Assembly: GCA_016938395.1 (NCBI GenBank)
Contig: JAFGUS010000094.1
Location: 1-64,000, forward strand
DNA: 64,000 nucleotides
Origin: Coriobacteriia bacterium
Lineage (GTDB): Bacteria; Actinomycetota; Coriobacteriia; Anaerosomatales; Anaerosomataceae
Direction: 5' to 3'
Shown in pieces: positions 7,975 through 15,186 of the stretch. The notes beneath the pieces were generated by a model. It was not told the DNA's origin and made no database searches. It worked only from the letters and a program-made list of their open reading frames with translations. Position numbers and translations under genes: made by a program. Within the stretch, counting starts at the first letter, position 1; the number at the start of each line of letters is the position of its first letter.

Positions 7975-9012
7975 ATGCTCGCATCGGCACTCACGCGCAT
8001 TCGATCCCGCCCCGTGATGTGGGCGTTCATCCTCCTGCTCGGTGCTGTGGCGCTCGCGATAGCCGCGAATCAGGCGGTCGGCTGGGCGCGGTTCCTCGTG
8101 TTCTCCGAGCGGCTCGATGTTGCTCTCTCCGTTGCGCCCTCCGGCGCGTCCACCGAGTGCGCGTGGAGCTTCCCGTTTCAGCAGGCCCGCGCACGCGTGA
8201 GCGTTCCGGTGTACGAGAGCGAGATCGCAGCAGCGCGTGATCTCAACATCGCGGCGGCGTTCCGCGCCCGCGGGCTGCTTCGGGACGCGTACGTGTCTCG
8301 GATCGTCGATGCGCATGCGCCCACGGCACTCGTGGAGCGGCTTCTGACCGAGTTCCGGGCCCTCCGGGACGCACGCGGGCTCGACAGTGACGAGTACCTG
8401 GAGCTCATGACCGCGGCGGTGCAGGCCATCCCATACGGCGAGATCGACGGCGAGGTGTCACTGCCCGCAGATGTGCTGACCGGCGGGGCCGGCGTGTGCA
8501 CCGAGAAGAGCCTTCTGTTGGCGAGCCTCATGGTCGCCGAGGGCTACGACACCGTGATCTGGGTGTTCCCGACGCAGTGGCACGTGGCTGTGGGGGTGGC
8601 GAGCGAGCACGCGCGGTTCAGACACTCGGAGTACGCCTTCATCGAGACCACGTCGTCAGCCTACATCGGTCAGGCGGTGCCGTCGCTGTGGTCGCGCGGA
8701 CCCGTGGCGCGTCCGCCGCAGGAGATCGGACTCGGCGGCTCCGAGCTCTACCGCTCGGGCGACGAGGTGGAGTTCATCCTGCGCGAGTTGCAGCTTGCCA
8801 CTGCGATCGAGTCGCGGGCAGGCACGTACGTGCAGTATCTCGAGACGCCCGAGCATCACCGTGGCCGCTACGCGGGCAGGGTGATGGAGTCGTGGATCGC
8901 CGGGACGACCGCCCGCTACATCAAGAACAACGCGCACGACCGGCGGGGCGTCTACCGGGTGCTTCTCTTCCTCGGCGCACACACGGCAAGCGAGGGGTCG
9001 GCTGACGGGTGA
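7975..9012 (+). CDS. Membrane-anchored transglutaminase-like protein, 345 aa
   Basis: One N-terminal membrane segment (about residues 12-33) is followed by a soluble, probably extracytoplasmic, domain. A transglutaminase-like cysteine-protease triad is plausible: Cys in GGAGVCTEKSLLLASLM (about 175), His in TQWHVAVG (about 203) and an acidic residue in AFIETTSSAY (about 223). These follow the order and spacing of the transglut-core fold, in which the Cys starts a long helix. Such proteins act as peptidases or peptidoglycan-associated enzymes, or are inactive. There is no close operon partner; a -10-like TATAGC precedes it at about 7932. Confidence 0.55.
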   Translation: MLASALTRIRSRPVMWAFILLLGAVALAIAANQAVGWARFLVFSERLDVALSVAPSGASTECAWSFPFQQARARVSVPVYESEIAAARDLNIAAAFRARGLLRDAYVSRIVDAHAPTALVERLLTEFRALRDARGLDSDEYLELMTAAVQAIPYGEIDGEVSLPADVLTGGAGVCTEKSLLLASLMVAEGYDTVIWVFPTQWHVAVGVASEHARFRHSEYAFIETTSSAYIGQAVPSLWSRGPVARPPQEIGLGGSELYRSGDEVEFILRELQLATAIESRAGTYVQYLETPEHHRGRYAGRVMESWIAGTTARYIKNNAHDRRGVYRVLLFLGAHTASEGSADG

Positions 9013-9019
9013 GCCTGAG

Positions 9020-9042
9020 GCGGCCGCGTGCGTTGTGGCCGC
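9020..9042. terminator. Possible shared hairpin between convergent genes
   Basis: GCGGCC and GGCCGC form a 6-bp stem around an 11-base loop in the 33-bp gap between two convergent genes. There is no U-tract, so termination is inferred from position only. Confidence 0.3.
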
Positions 9043-9045
9043 TCG

Positions 9046-9981
9046 TTACCTGCGCTTGAGGTCCCGCGAGGCCGCGATTGCGGCGCGCGCACCCTCGCCT
9101 GCGGCGATGATGATCTGCTTGCCGAGTCCGTCGGTCACATCCCCCGCTGCGTAGATGCCGGGCGTGCTCGTCCGGCAGTGCCGGTCAACGACGATCTCGC
9201 CGTGCTCGGTCACCTCCACGAGGCCGCCCGTGAACTCCGAGACGGGGATGGAGCCCGTCTCGATGAAGACACCCGAGACCGCGAGCGTCTCCTCGGCGCC
9301 GCTCGTGGCGTCCCGCACGGCTAGCCCGGTCACGCGATCATCGCCGATCACCGCGGTGGGCTTGAGGCCTGTGCGGACGGTGATACGCGGCTCCGCCGCG
9401 ACCTTCTCGAGCACCGACTCATGCGCCTTGAGGGCGGAGGCGGAGACGACGGTGACGGTCGCCTCGAGTGCGGCGAGTTCGAGCGCAGCGTCGCATGCCG
9501 ACTCGGTGGAGCCGACGACGGCTACCGGCATGCCGCGGAAGAACGCCCCGTCGCACGTGGCGCAGTACGATACACCGCGTCCGATGAACTCGGTCTCGCC
9601 CGGCACCGCCAGGCGGTTGGGCGTGCGTCCGGTGGCAACGATGATGGCACGAGCCGCGAGGTGGGCGCCCTCGCGCGTGAAGACCTCAAAGCCGTCCCCG
9701 GCGGGTACGATGGCGTTCACGAGCTGACCCTCGAGGCACTCGATGTCGAACTGGGCCACATGCTCGCGGAAGCTTGTGACGAGCTCGGAACCGGTCACGA
9801 GCCGCCAGCCGAGGTAGTTCTCGACCTCGCTCGCCCAGGCGGCCTGACCGCCCACCTCGGCCCCGACGATCGCGGTCGTGAGTCCCTGACGAACGGCGTA
9901 CATGCCCGCAGTGAGTCCCGCAGGTCCCGCGCCCACGACGATGAGGTCGTAGTGCTCCGGTCGTGCCTGCGCTGTGTCCAC
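9046..9981 (-). CDS. Thioredoxin-reductase-like FAD/NAD(P) oxidoreductase, 311 aa
   Basis: Class II pyridine nucleotide-disulfide oxidoreductase. FAD site VVGAGPAGLTAGMYA near residue 16, redox-active CATCDGAFF near 139, NAD(P)-binding region VVGSTESACDAALELA (a degenerate GxGxxA: GSTES), and C-terminal YAAGDVTDGLGKQIIIAAGEG. GTG 9981 has GGAGGTGA 7 bases upstream. It differs from the trxB at 61.8-62.7 kb, which sits next to trxA, so this copy may reduce another partner or use ferredoxin or NADH. It lies downstream of the Trk operon on the same strand, separated by 118 bp with its own -10-like sequence. Confidence 0.85.
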   Translation of the reverse strand: MDTAQARPEHYDLIVVGAGPAGLTAGMYAVRQGLTTAIVGAEVGGQAAWASEVENYLGWRLVTGSELVTSFREHVAQFDIECLEGQLVNAIVPAGDGFEVFTREGAHLAARAIIVATGRTPNRLAVPGETEFIGRGVSYCATCDGAFFRGMPVAVVGSTESACDAALELAALEATVTVVSASALKAHESVLEKVAAEPRITVRTGLKPTAVIGDDRVTGLAVRDATSGAEETLAVSGVFIETGSIPVSEFTGGLVEVTEHGEIVVDRHCRTSTPGIYAAGDVTDGLGKQIIIAAGEGARAAIAASRDLKRR

Positions 9982-10099
9982 CGAACGTCACCTCCGCACG
10001 ATGAGATGTCGCCTCGCATGGTACACCGTGTATCAGGGCGGTCGGCGGCGTGGCACCGCCCGCCGCTGTCCGCTCGCAGATCCGCTCGGTGGTCGTCGT

Positions 10100-10636
10100 T
10101 CAGTCGGCCGCGCGGCGGAGGGCGAACGCGGCGTATGCGACCATCGCGGCGAGCGCCGTTGTCGCGAGGAGCGTGAGCTTCCCGGCGTCAGGTGGGTCCT
10201 CCACGGCGGTCCCAGGCTGCAGCACGCGCAGGCTTGTGACGTGCAGGTCCATGTCGCCGCTGTGCTCGGGGCACGCGGCATTGAACACGCCGGTCACCTC
10301 GACGATGTCTCCGTGGTGACGGTGGTCGCCGAAGACGGTGACCGCTGCAGCGAGCTCCGGTGTCGCGACGACCGCCTGACCGGAGTTGTAGCCGCTGGGC
10401 GGCATTCCCTGTTCGATCGTGCCCACAACGTACGCGTCGTCGTTGAGGTGAAGCCAGACGTCATCGCCGCGCGTCATCGCCTCGCCGACCGCCTCGCCCG
10501 CGAACGTGACGGTGCGGCCGTCCCAGAGCGCTGGATCCTCGATGAGCTGCGTACTCGAGACGGTTGTCGCCCATGCGATCGTCGGCATCAGAAGTGCGGC
10601 GATGCCGAGGGTGCAGGCGGTGATGAATCTCCTCAT
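10100..10636 (-). CDS. Secreted, C-terminally anchored OB-fold-like protein in the Trk operon, 178 aa
   Basis: Start is ATG 10636, overlapping the trkH stop (ATGA), so it is translationally coupled to trkH. Residues 1-24 form a signal peptide or N-terminal anchor. Residues about 30-140 read as a small beta-barrel resembling nucleic-acid or ligand-binding OB folds (DGRTVTFAGEAVGE, VWLHLNDDAYVVGTIEQG, HGDIVEVTGVFNAACPEHSGDMDLHV). A C-terminal membrane helix follows (LTLLATTALAAMVAYAAFAL) with a short basic tail. The domain should face outside. I do not recognise a named family. Coupling to a potassium channel subunit suggests an accessory role; this is inference. Confidence 0.6.
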   Translation of the reverse strand: MRRFITACTLGIAALLMPTIAWATTVSSTQLIEDPALWDGRTVTFAGEAVGEAMTRGDDVWLHLNDDAYVVGTIEQGMPPSGYNSGQAVVATPELAAAVTVFGDHRHHGDIVEVTGVFNAACPEHSGDMDLHVTSLRVLQPGTAVEDPPDAGKLTLLATTALAAMVAYAAFALRRAAD

Positions 10637-12135
10637 CGGCCCCTCACCACCGACCACAGCCAGCCGAAGAGCGCGAAGACGGCGAGGAACTCCATGCGAC
10701 CGAGCCACATGGCGACCACGTACACCGCCTTGAGCGCCCCGGGCATTGACGGCGACACAACACCGCAGCTCAGGCCCGTGTTCGATGCTGCCGACACACC
10801 GTCGAACGCCGCCTCGATGAACGGGTACCCGGCCAGGACGCCTGCCATGGTGACGATTGCGTGGAGCGTGAGAAACGCGACCGTGATCAGGAGCACCGAC
10901 CGGATGGTCGCATCCTGCAACACCCGATTCTTGAGGTGGTGGTAGCGGGATGTGACCACGGCCGAGTCCGGGCCGAGCATGCGACGCGCCTCCTGCACGA
11001 ACGCCTTGGTGATGATGGCGATTCGAATGCCCTTGATGCCCCCGGCCGTGGAACACGATGAGGCGCCGATGACCATCGTCCCGATGATCGCAAGCATCGC
11101 GAGGGGTCCCCACTGCGTCACCAGCGCCCGGGAATACACGGTGCCGAACCCGGTCGTCGTGTGTCCGGAGATGAGCAGGTAGAACGTCTTGCGTACGAGG
11201 GGGAGCGCATCGGTGTACACGCCCGAGCGGGCGAGCCCGATGGCAGCTATGAGCGTGAAGATGCCCAGGGTGACTGCGAAGCTCCGTGTCTCGACGTTGC
11301 GGCGCAGCTCCGAGCGCTCGCCGGTCCACACTGCCCAGTGGACAGCGAAGTTCAAGGAGCCGGCGACGAAGATGATGATGCACATGATCTCGAACGCCAG
11401 GGAGTGGTACCAGAAGGTGTTGTAGGACTGAGGTGCGAACCCGCCGGTACTGAAGGCTCCCATGAACACCCACAGGCTGTGCAGGAACGCACGCACGGGG
11501 GCCTGCCCGAGCGCAAGGGCACCGATGGTGAGTGCGGTCGTTCCCACGGCCAGCCAACCAAGACTGATCAGCCAGATCACCCGGGCCGTGTGCACCACGT
11601 TCGGCAGCAGCCGGTCCTCTTTCCCCTCCCCGCTGTAGAGGTGGTACAGTCCGCCGCCCACGCCCTTGAACAGGAACGTCAGCGCGATGACCACGATTCC
11701 CTGCCCCCCGGCGAACGTCAGGATGAAGCGCCACATATTGAGGCCGTTGGAGACGTGGTCGAGGTCCTGCATCAGGTACAGGCCCGTCGTGGTCAGCCCG
11801 CTCATGACGTCGAACACAGCGTCAAGGTAGCTGCCCATGTGGCCTGACAGATACAACGGGATGGCACCGAGCGCGGTCGCGAGTATCCACGACGCCGACA
11901 CGACCACGAGGCCGTGCCTGCGCTGCAACTCGTCGCTCGTTCGGCACAGCGCCTGAAGGCCGAGGCCGACGGCCAGGCATACGGTGAGACCGATACCGAA
12001 GTCGATCGCGGTGTCCCACTCGCGAAAGACGAGTGCGGTGACCAGCGGCACGATCATGAGCAGCCCCACGCCCGAGACGATCTTGCCGGTGTACAAGCCG
12101 ACGACCCGATGGTCGTCAACGCTGGGTCTGAGCAT
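10633..12135 (-). CDS. trkH: Trk potassium uptake membrane subunit TrkH, 500 aa
   Basis: Integral membrane protein of the TrkH/KtrB superfamily with about ten helices and pore-loop filters of the SGLTTTGLY (about residue 118), STGGFAP, TTGFGTV and SNTGLSCG type; the repeated Ser/Thr-Gly elements line the potassium filter. MLRPSVDD at 12135 is the start that overlaps the preceding small gene (ATGA). The gene is last but one in a tightly overlapping set trkA-like, small membrane protein, trkH, OB-fold protein, and lies downstream of a KdpD/KdpE-like sensor pair. Potassium specificity is family knowledge; sodium coupling is possible. Confidence 0.92.
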   Translation of the reverse strand: MLRPSVDDHRVVGLYTGKIVSGVGLLMIVPLVTALVFREWDTAIDFGIGLTVCLAVGLGLQALCRTSDELQRRHGLVVVSASWILATALGAIPLYLSGHMGSYLDAVFDVMSGLTTTGLYLMQDLDHVSNGLNMWRFILTFAGGQGIVVIALTFLFKGVGGGLYHLYSGEGKEDRLLPNVVHTARVIWLISLGWLAVGTTALTIGALALGQAPVRAFLHSLWVFMGAFSTGGFAPQSYNTFWYHSLAFEIMCIIIFVAGSLNFAVHWAVWTGERSELRRNVETRSFAVTLGIFTLIAAIGLARSGVYTDALPLVRKTFYLLISGHTTTGFGTVYSRALVTQWGPLAMLAIIGTMVIGASSCSTAGGIKGIRIAIITKAFVQEARRMLGPDSAVVTSRYHHLKNRVLQDATIRSVLLITVAFLTLHAIVTMAGVLAGYPFIEAAFDGVSAASNTGLSCGVVSPSMPGALKAVYVVAMWLGRMEFLAVFALFGWLWSVVRGR

Positions 12136-12296
12136 CAGCCGCCTGCCAGCAGCACCAACACTATGACGATACTGCACGCTGCCATGAGTCCGACAGCGAA
12201 CGCCGCCTCGGTCACCAGGCCGGTTGTGAGCGTGAGCACCTGCTCGGCCGTCGGCAGGGCGTCGCGCGCGCCGCGACGTTGTGAGCCGGCACCCAT
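12135..12296 (-). CDS. 53-residue single-pass membrane protein between trkA and trkH
   Basis: ATG 12296 overlaps the TrkA-like stop (ATGA) and its own stop overlaps the trkH start (ATGA), so it is locked into the operon at both ends. The peptide has a polar, basic N-terminus (MGAGSQRRGARDALP) then one strongly hydrophobic helix (about 30-52) ending LVLLAGG. The size and coupling suggest a small accessory subunit of the TrkH channel, comparable in kind to KdpF in the Kdp pump, but there is no sequence basis for naming it. It could also serve only to couple translation. Confidence 0.65.
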   Translation of the reverse strand: MGAGSQRRGARDALPTAEQVLTLTTGLVTEAAFAVGLMAACSIVIVLVLLAGG

Positions 12297-12718
12297 CAGC
12301 GCGTCACCGCGACCGGTCGATCGCCGAGAGCAGCCATCACGCCATCGGCCACGATCTCGCTGCACGAGATGCACGGGATGCCAAGCGCGTGGAACAGCCG
12401 CACGTTGTGGGCGTGTCCCGCCAGGCCGGCCACCATCGCCAGATGGAACGCCTCACGGGCGAGCAGGCATATCGACAGGTTCTCGGCATCGTCACCGGTA
12501 GCCGCAACGAGCCGGTCCGCTCTGGCGGCCTGCGCCTGGGTCAGCACGGCGGGGTCACGGGCATCGCCGGAGAGCACCATCGTCCGCGGGAACTCGAGCG
12601 CGAACTCCTCGGCATCACGAACGTGCGGCGTGATGAGGATGACCTCGTCTCCCCGTGATTCGAGCGATGTGATCAACCGCACCGCGAGTTCGCCACTTCC
12701 CACGACGATGACAGCCAT
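12296..12718 (-). CDS. trkA: TrkA-N (RCK_N) domain protein, regulatory subunit of Trk, 140 aa
   Basis: A single Rossmann-type RCK_N domain: MAVIVVGSGELAVRLITSLE at the N-terminus (GxGxxA-like, here GSGELA) and acidic residue patterns for nucleotide binding. Canonical TrkA has one or two RCK_N plus RCK_C domains; here RCK_C is absent, so the ligand-sensing half is missing or supplied by another protein. Translation is coupled to the small membrane protein and trkH. It may gate TrkH in response to NAD(H), ATP or ADP as characterised TrkA/KtrA do. The gene symbol is tentative because of the missing C-terminal domain. Confidence 0.78.
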   Translation of the reverse strand: MAVIVVGSGELAVRLITSLESRGDEVILITPHVRDAEEFALEFPRTMVLSGDARDPAVLTQAQAARADRLVAATGDDAENLSICLLAREAFHLAMVAGLAGHAHNVRLFHALGIPCISCSEIVADGVMAALGDRPVAVTR

Positions 12719-12802
12719 GTCGGCCTCCTGCCTGACGACGGCAACATCGTCAAGAGTCTACGAGTCCGGACGTTCAGAACCCGTTAACCGGGGGGTTGCG
12801 CG

Positions 12803-12819
12803 CGTGAAGAGGGCGTAAA
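12803..12819 (-). promoter_or_regulatory. Candidate OmpR/KdpE-type direct repeat upstream of the Trk operon
   Basis: On the minus strand TTTACG and TTCACG lie 11 bp apart (TTTACG-N5-TTCACG) in the 117-bp gap between the KdpE-like gene and trkA. Tandem hexamers one helical turn apart are how OmpR-family regulators usually bind, and KdpE sites are of TTTATA-N5-TTTACA type. It is a single occurrence, so this remains a candidate. Confidence 0.35.
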
Positions 12820-12835
12820 GGAACGCGCTAGGACT

Positions 12836-13537
12836 CTAGTGGGTGTCGAAGCGAAGACCGACACCAGGCTCGGTGAGCACCCGACAGGGCACAGCGGGAT
12901 GCCGCTCGATCTTCTTGCGCAGGTTGCTTACGTGGACCCGGATCGTACGGACGTCCACCAGATAGTCCGGACCCCAAACGGCATCGCTGATCTGCGACCA
13001 GGTGACCAGTCGGTCGGCATTCTGCACGAGGACCGCGAGAATGCTGAATTCGATGGGGGTGAGTGTCACCTCGGTCCCGTCTTTGAGCACGCGGTGCGCC
13101 GGAAGATCCACCGTCAGTCCCTCCACTGTCATCAGCGGCGTGGTCGTCACGTCTTTCGAGGAGCGGCGCAGGAGGGCTCTCACCCGTGCGACCAGCTCCC
13201 CCGCAGAGAAGGGTTTGGTGAGGTAGTCGTCCGCGCCGGTTTCCAGCGCGGCGATCTTGTCCGTCTCCTCGGAGCGGACCGACAGTACGAGGATCGGCAC
13301 ATCGAGCCAGGTACGCATCTGCTCACAGAGGTCCACACCGTCGATATCCGGCAAGGACAGGTCGAGGACGATCAGGTCGGGCGTGCTCGCGGTCAGCGCA
13401 TCGATCGCCTCGGCGCCACTTTCGGCGCACGCAACCTCGTAGCCTCGTGTCTCGAGGATCGTCGTGAGCGCACGACGGATCTGCACCTCGTCGTCGATGA
13501 CGAGGATGGACTCGCCGTGGGCGCCCGGTGTGCTCAT
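12836..13537 (-). CDS. KdpE-like OmpR-family response regulator, 233 aa
   Basis: N-terminal receiver (ILVIDDEVQIRRAL, phosphoacceptor Asp in LIVLDLSLPDIDG, LTKPFSAGEL with the conserved Lys) and C-terminal winged-helix DNA-binding domain (about 135-230; DYLVDVRTIRVHVSNLRKKI). The start ATG overlaps the stop of the histidine kinase gene. It resembles KdpE, but no kdpFABC genes are in the window; the adjacent genes encode a Trk uptake system. Control of the Trk operon by this pair is inferred from adjacency and a candidate direct repeat at 12803-12819. Confidence 0.85.
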   Translation of the reverse strand: MSTPGAHGESILVIDDEVQIRRALTTILETRGYEVACAESGAEAIDALTASTPDLIVLDLSLPDIDGVDLCEQMRTWLDVPILVLSVRSEETDKIAALETGADDYLTKPFSAGELVARVRALLRRSSKDVTTTPLMTVEGLTVDLPAHRVLKDGTEVTLTPIEFSILAVLVQNADRLVTWSQISDAVWGPDYLVDVRTIRVHVSNLRKKIERHPAVPCRVLTEPGVGLRFDTH

Positions 13538-15069
13538 TCGAGTCCCTCCAGAGGAAGCGCCAGCAGCAGTCGTGTCCCGTGTGGGCGTGCGTCTTCTATC
13601 GCGATGTGCCCCCCGTTGGCGTGCACGATCTCGCGGGCGATGGAGAGACCGAGACCCGTGCTCGATCGGGACTCTCGGCCCGATCTTCCCCGGTAGAACT
13701 TGTCGAAGACCGCCTGCTTCTCGCTGTCCGGTATGCCGGGCCCGCTATCCTGGACCCACAGGATCAGGTCGCCGTCCACTCGGGCTCCGATGGTCACCGG
13801 TCCCCGGCTGTACTCAAGGGCGTTGTCCACGATGTGGTGCAGTGCCCGCGAGAGCTGCACGAAGTCAAGGTGGAGCATGGGGAGGTCTTCGGGAATGGTG
13901 TAGCGAACGCGCTCGCGGGCTGCACGAGGCATGCGGCTCACCACGGCGCCGACGAGCTCACCCACCTCGAAGTCGATGGGTCGCGGCTGCCAGGCCTGGG
14001 CTTCGAGCCGTGACACGTCGAGCAGGTCCGCGATCGCGTCGTCGAGTCGGCGCAGGTCGTCGGCCACGTCCCGCAGTTTGTGCTGGACTGCATCCGACTC
14101 ACGTTCGACATCGGGCTCCAGGAGGTCGGTGATCGCAGCGGTGATCGAGGCCAGCGGCGTCTTGAGCTCGTGTGACACCGAGGAGACGACCGCCGACCTC
14201 AGGCGCTCGGCCTCGCGCGATGCTGCCGCGTGCATCGCAAGCGCATTGAGGCGGCGGCTCTGGAGGAACGCCGCGAGCAGGTGCGCGAGCGACATGACGA
14301 ACGCACGGCGCGCCTCCTCGAGGCGGTCCGGGAGCCGGATCTCAAGCAGCCCCTCGGCGCTTTCGGCCGAAACAAGCGGGACCAGGAGGCGCTGGGCGGT
14401 GTCACGGACTCCGTCGCTGGCGGCATCGGCGTCGAGCATATCGTCGCCGTGCGCACCCGCATCGCGGGTGACGATATCCCACAGCGCGGCGATGTCCGCG
14501 GGGATCCGGTCGGAGATCGACTGCTCGTGCACGACAGGCGCAAGCCGGCCGTCGGCATCCGGTATCCACAGTTCCGCCGAGTGTGCACCGGCGACGGCCG
14601 CGAGTTCTTCAGCGGCAGCGTTGGCGAGTCCTTCGGTGGTCGTCTCCGAGACGAGCGACGCGCTGAGCCGGTTGAGTGCCGCCGCATGCCGTTCTTCGCG
14701 CTGCGCGACGATCTCACGGTCGCGGAGTCGGCCGGTCTGAAGACCGACGGCGACGCCTACGACAAGGAACACGCCGAGGTGGATGACGTCGCCACGATCG
14801 GCGACGAAGAGCGTGTGGTACGGGGGGATGAAGAAGAAGTTCCAGGCGAAGAAGGCGAGGATGGCCGAGAGAACGGCGGGCCCCACACCGGCGGTCCCTG
14901 CCACGAAGCCGAGGATCAGCAGGTACGGCCAGCCCCACTGCTCGCGACCGAGCAGGTCCCGAAACGGCACGAACACGGCGGTGGCCGACACGACCGAGAC
15001 CGCCGCCACTATGTAGCCGTGACGCCGTATCCAGTCCCTGACCGCTGCCGAAGCGTTCATGGCTCCCAT
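13534..15069 (-). CDS. KdpD-like sensor histidine kinase lacking the KdpD/Usp N-terminal domains, 511 aa
   Basis: Corresponds to the C-terminal half of KdpD: four closely spaced membrane helices (about 18-115, DUF4118-like), a GAF-like region (about 135-270), HisKA with SSVSHELKTPLAS (phospho-His near 295), and HATPase_c (DNALEY, DSGPGIP, GLGLSIARE). Canonical KdpD is about 890 residues with a cytosolic nucleotide-binding KdpD domain and a Usp domain before these helices; both are missing. The start is ATG 15069 or ATG 15060; neither has a good ribosome binding site, and a perfect 22-bp palindrome lies three bases upstream of the first. Potassium, turgor or cell-envelope sensing is an inference from neighbours. 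Confidence 0.83.
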   Translation of the reverse strand: MGAMNASAAVRDWIRRHGYIVAAVSVVSATAVFVPFRDLLGREQWGWPYLLILGFVAGTAGVGPAVLSAILAFFAWNFFFIPPYHTLFVADRGDVIHLGVFLVVGVAVGLQTGRLRDREIVAQREERHAAALNRLSASLVSETTTEGLANAAAEELAAVAGAHSAELWIPDADGRLAPVVHEQSISDRIPADIAALWDIVTRDAGAHGDDMLDADAASDGVRDTAQRLLVPLVSAESAEGLLEIRLPDRLEEARRAFVMSLAHLLAAFLQSRRLNALAMHAAASREAERLRSAVVSSVSHELKTPLASITAAITDLLEPDVERESDAVQHKLRDVADDLRRLDDAIADLLDVSRLEAQAWQPRPIDFEVGELVGAVVSRMPRAARERVRYTIPEDLPMLHLDFVQLSRALHHIVDNALEYSRGPVTIGARVDGDLILWVQDSGPGIPDSEKQAVFDKFYRGRSGRESRSSTGLGLSIAREIVHANGGHIAIEDARPHGTRLLLALPLEGLE

Positions 15070-15071
15070 CC

Positions 15072-15093
15072 CGTTGACCGGTACCGGTCAACG
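15072..15093. promoter_or_regulatory. Perfect 22-bp palindrome in the kdpD/DUF362 divergent promoter
   Basis: Both strands read CGTTGACCGGT followed by its exact complement with no spacer. It starts three bases before the kdpD-like start codon and about 95 bp before the divergent DUF362 gene. It contains a TTGACC -35-like hexamer on each strand. It could be an operator for a dimeric regulator, or a strong hairpin at the 5' end of the kdpD mRNA that masks its start. Confidence 0.55.
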
Positions 15094-15186
15094 TCACGAT
15101 ACCACCGGAACCGCACCGGAAGACCGCTCGAGGGGCGCCGTCTGGTATCGTGCGTCGGGACGACTCGCGCCGTGAATGGAGGAACC

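Noticed and set aside
10021..10032. Short palindrome TACAC-C-GTGTA upstream of the thioredoxin-reductase-like gene
   Set aside because: Arms of only 5 bp are expected by chance in a window of this size; no matching regulator nearby.
12770..12780. Half-site resembling the GbsR operator (ACGTTCAGAA) upstream of trkA
   Set aside because: Only a single arm, without its partner; not enough to propose cross-regulation.
14230..15186. Apparent 320-residue N-terminal extension of the DUF362 protein
   Set aside because: It is the antisense frame of the kdpD-like gene; GTG 15187 has a ribosome binding site and the conserved DUF362 sequence starts there.
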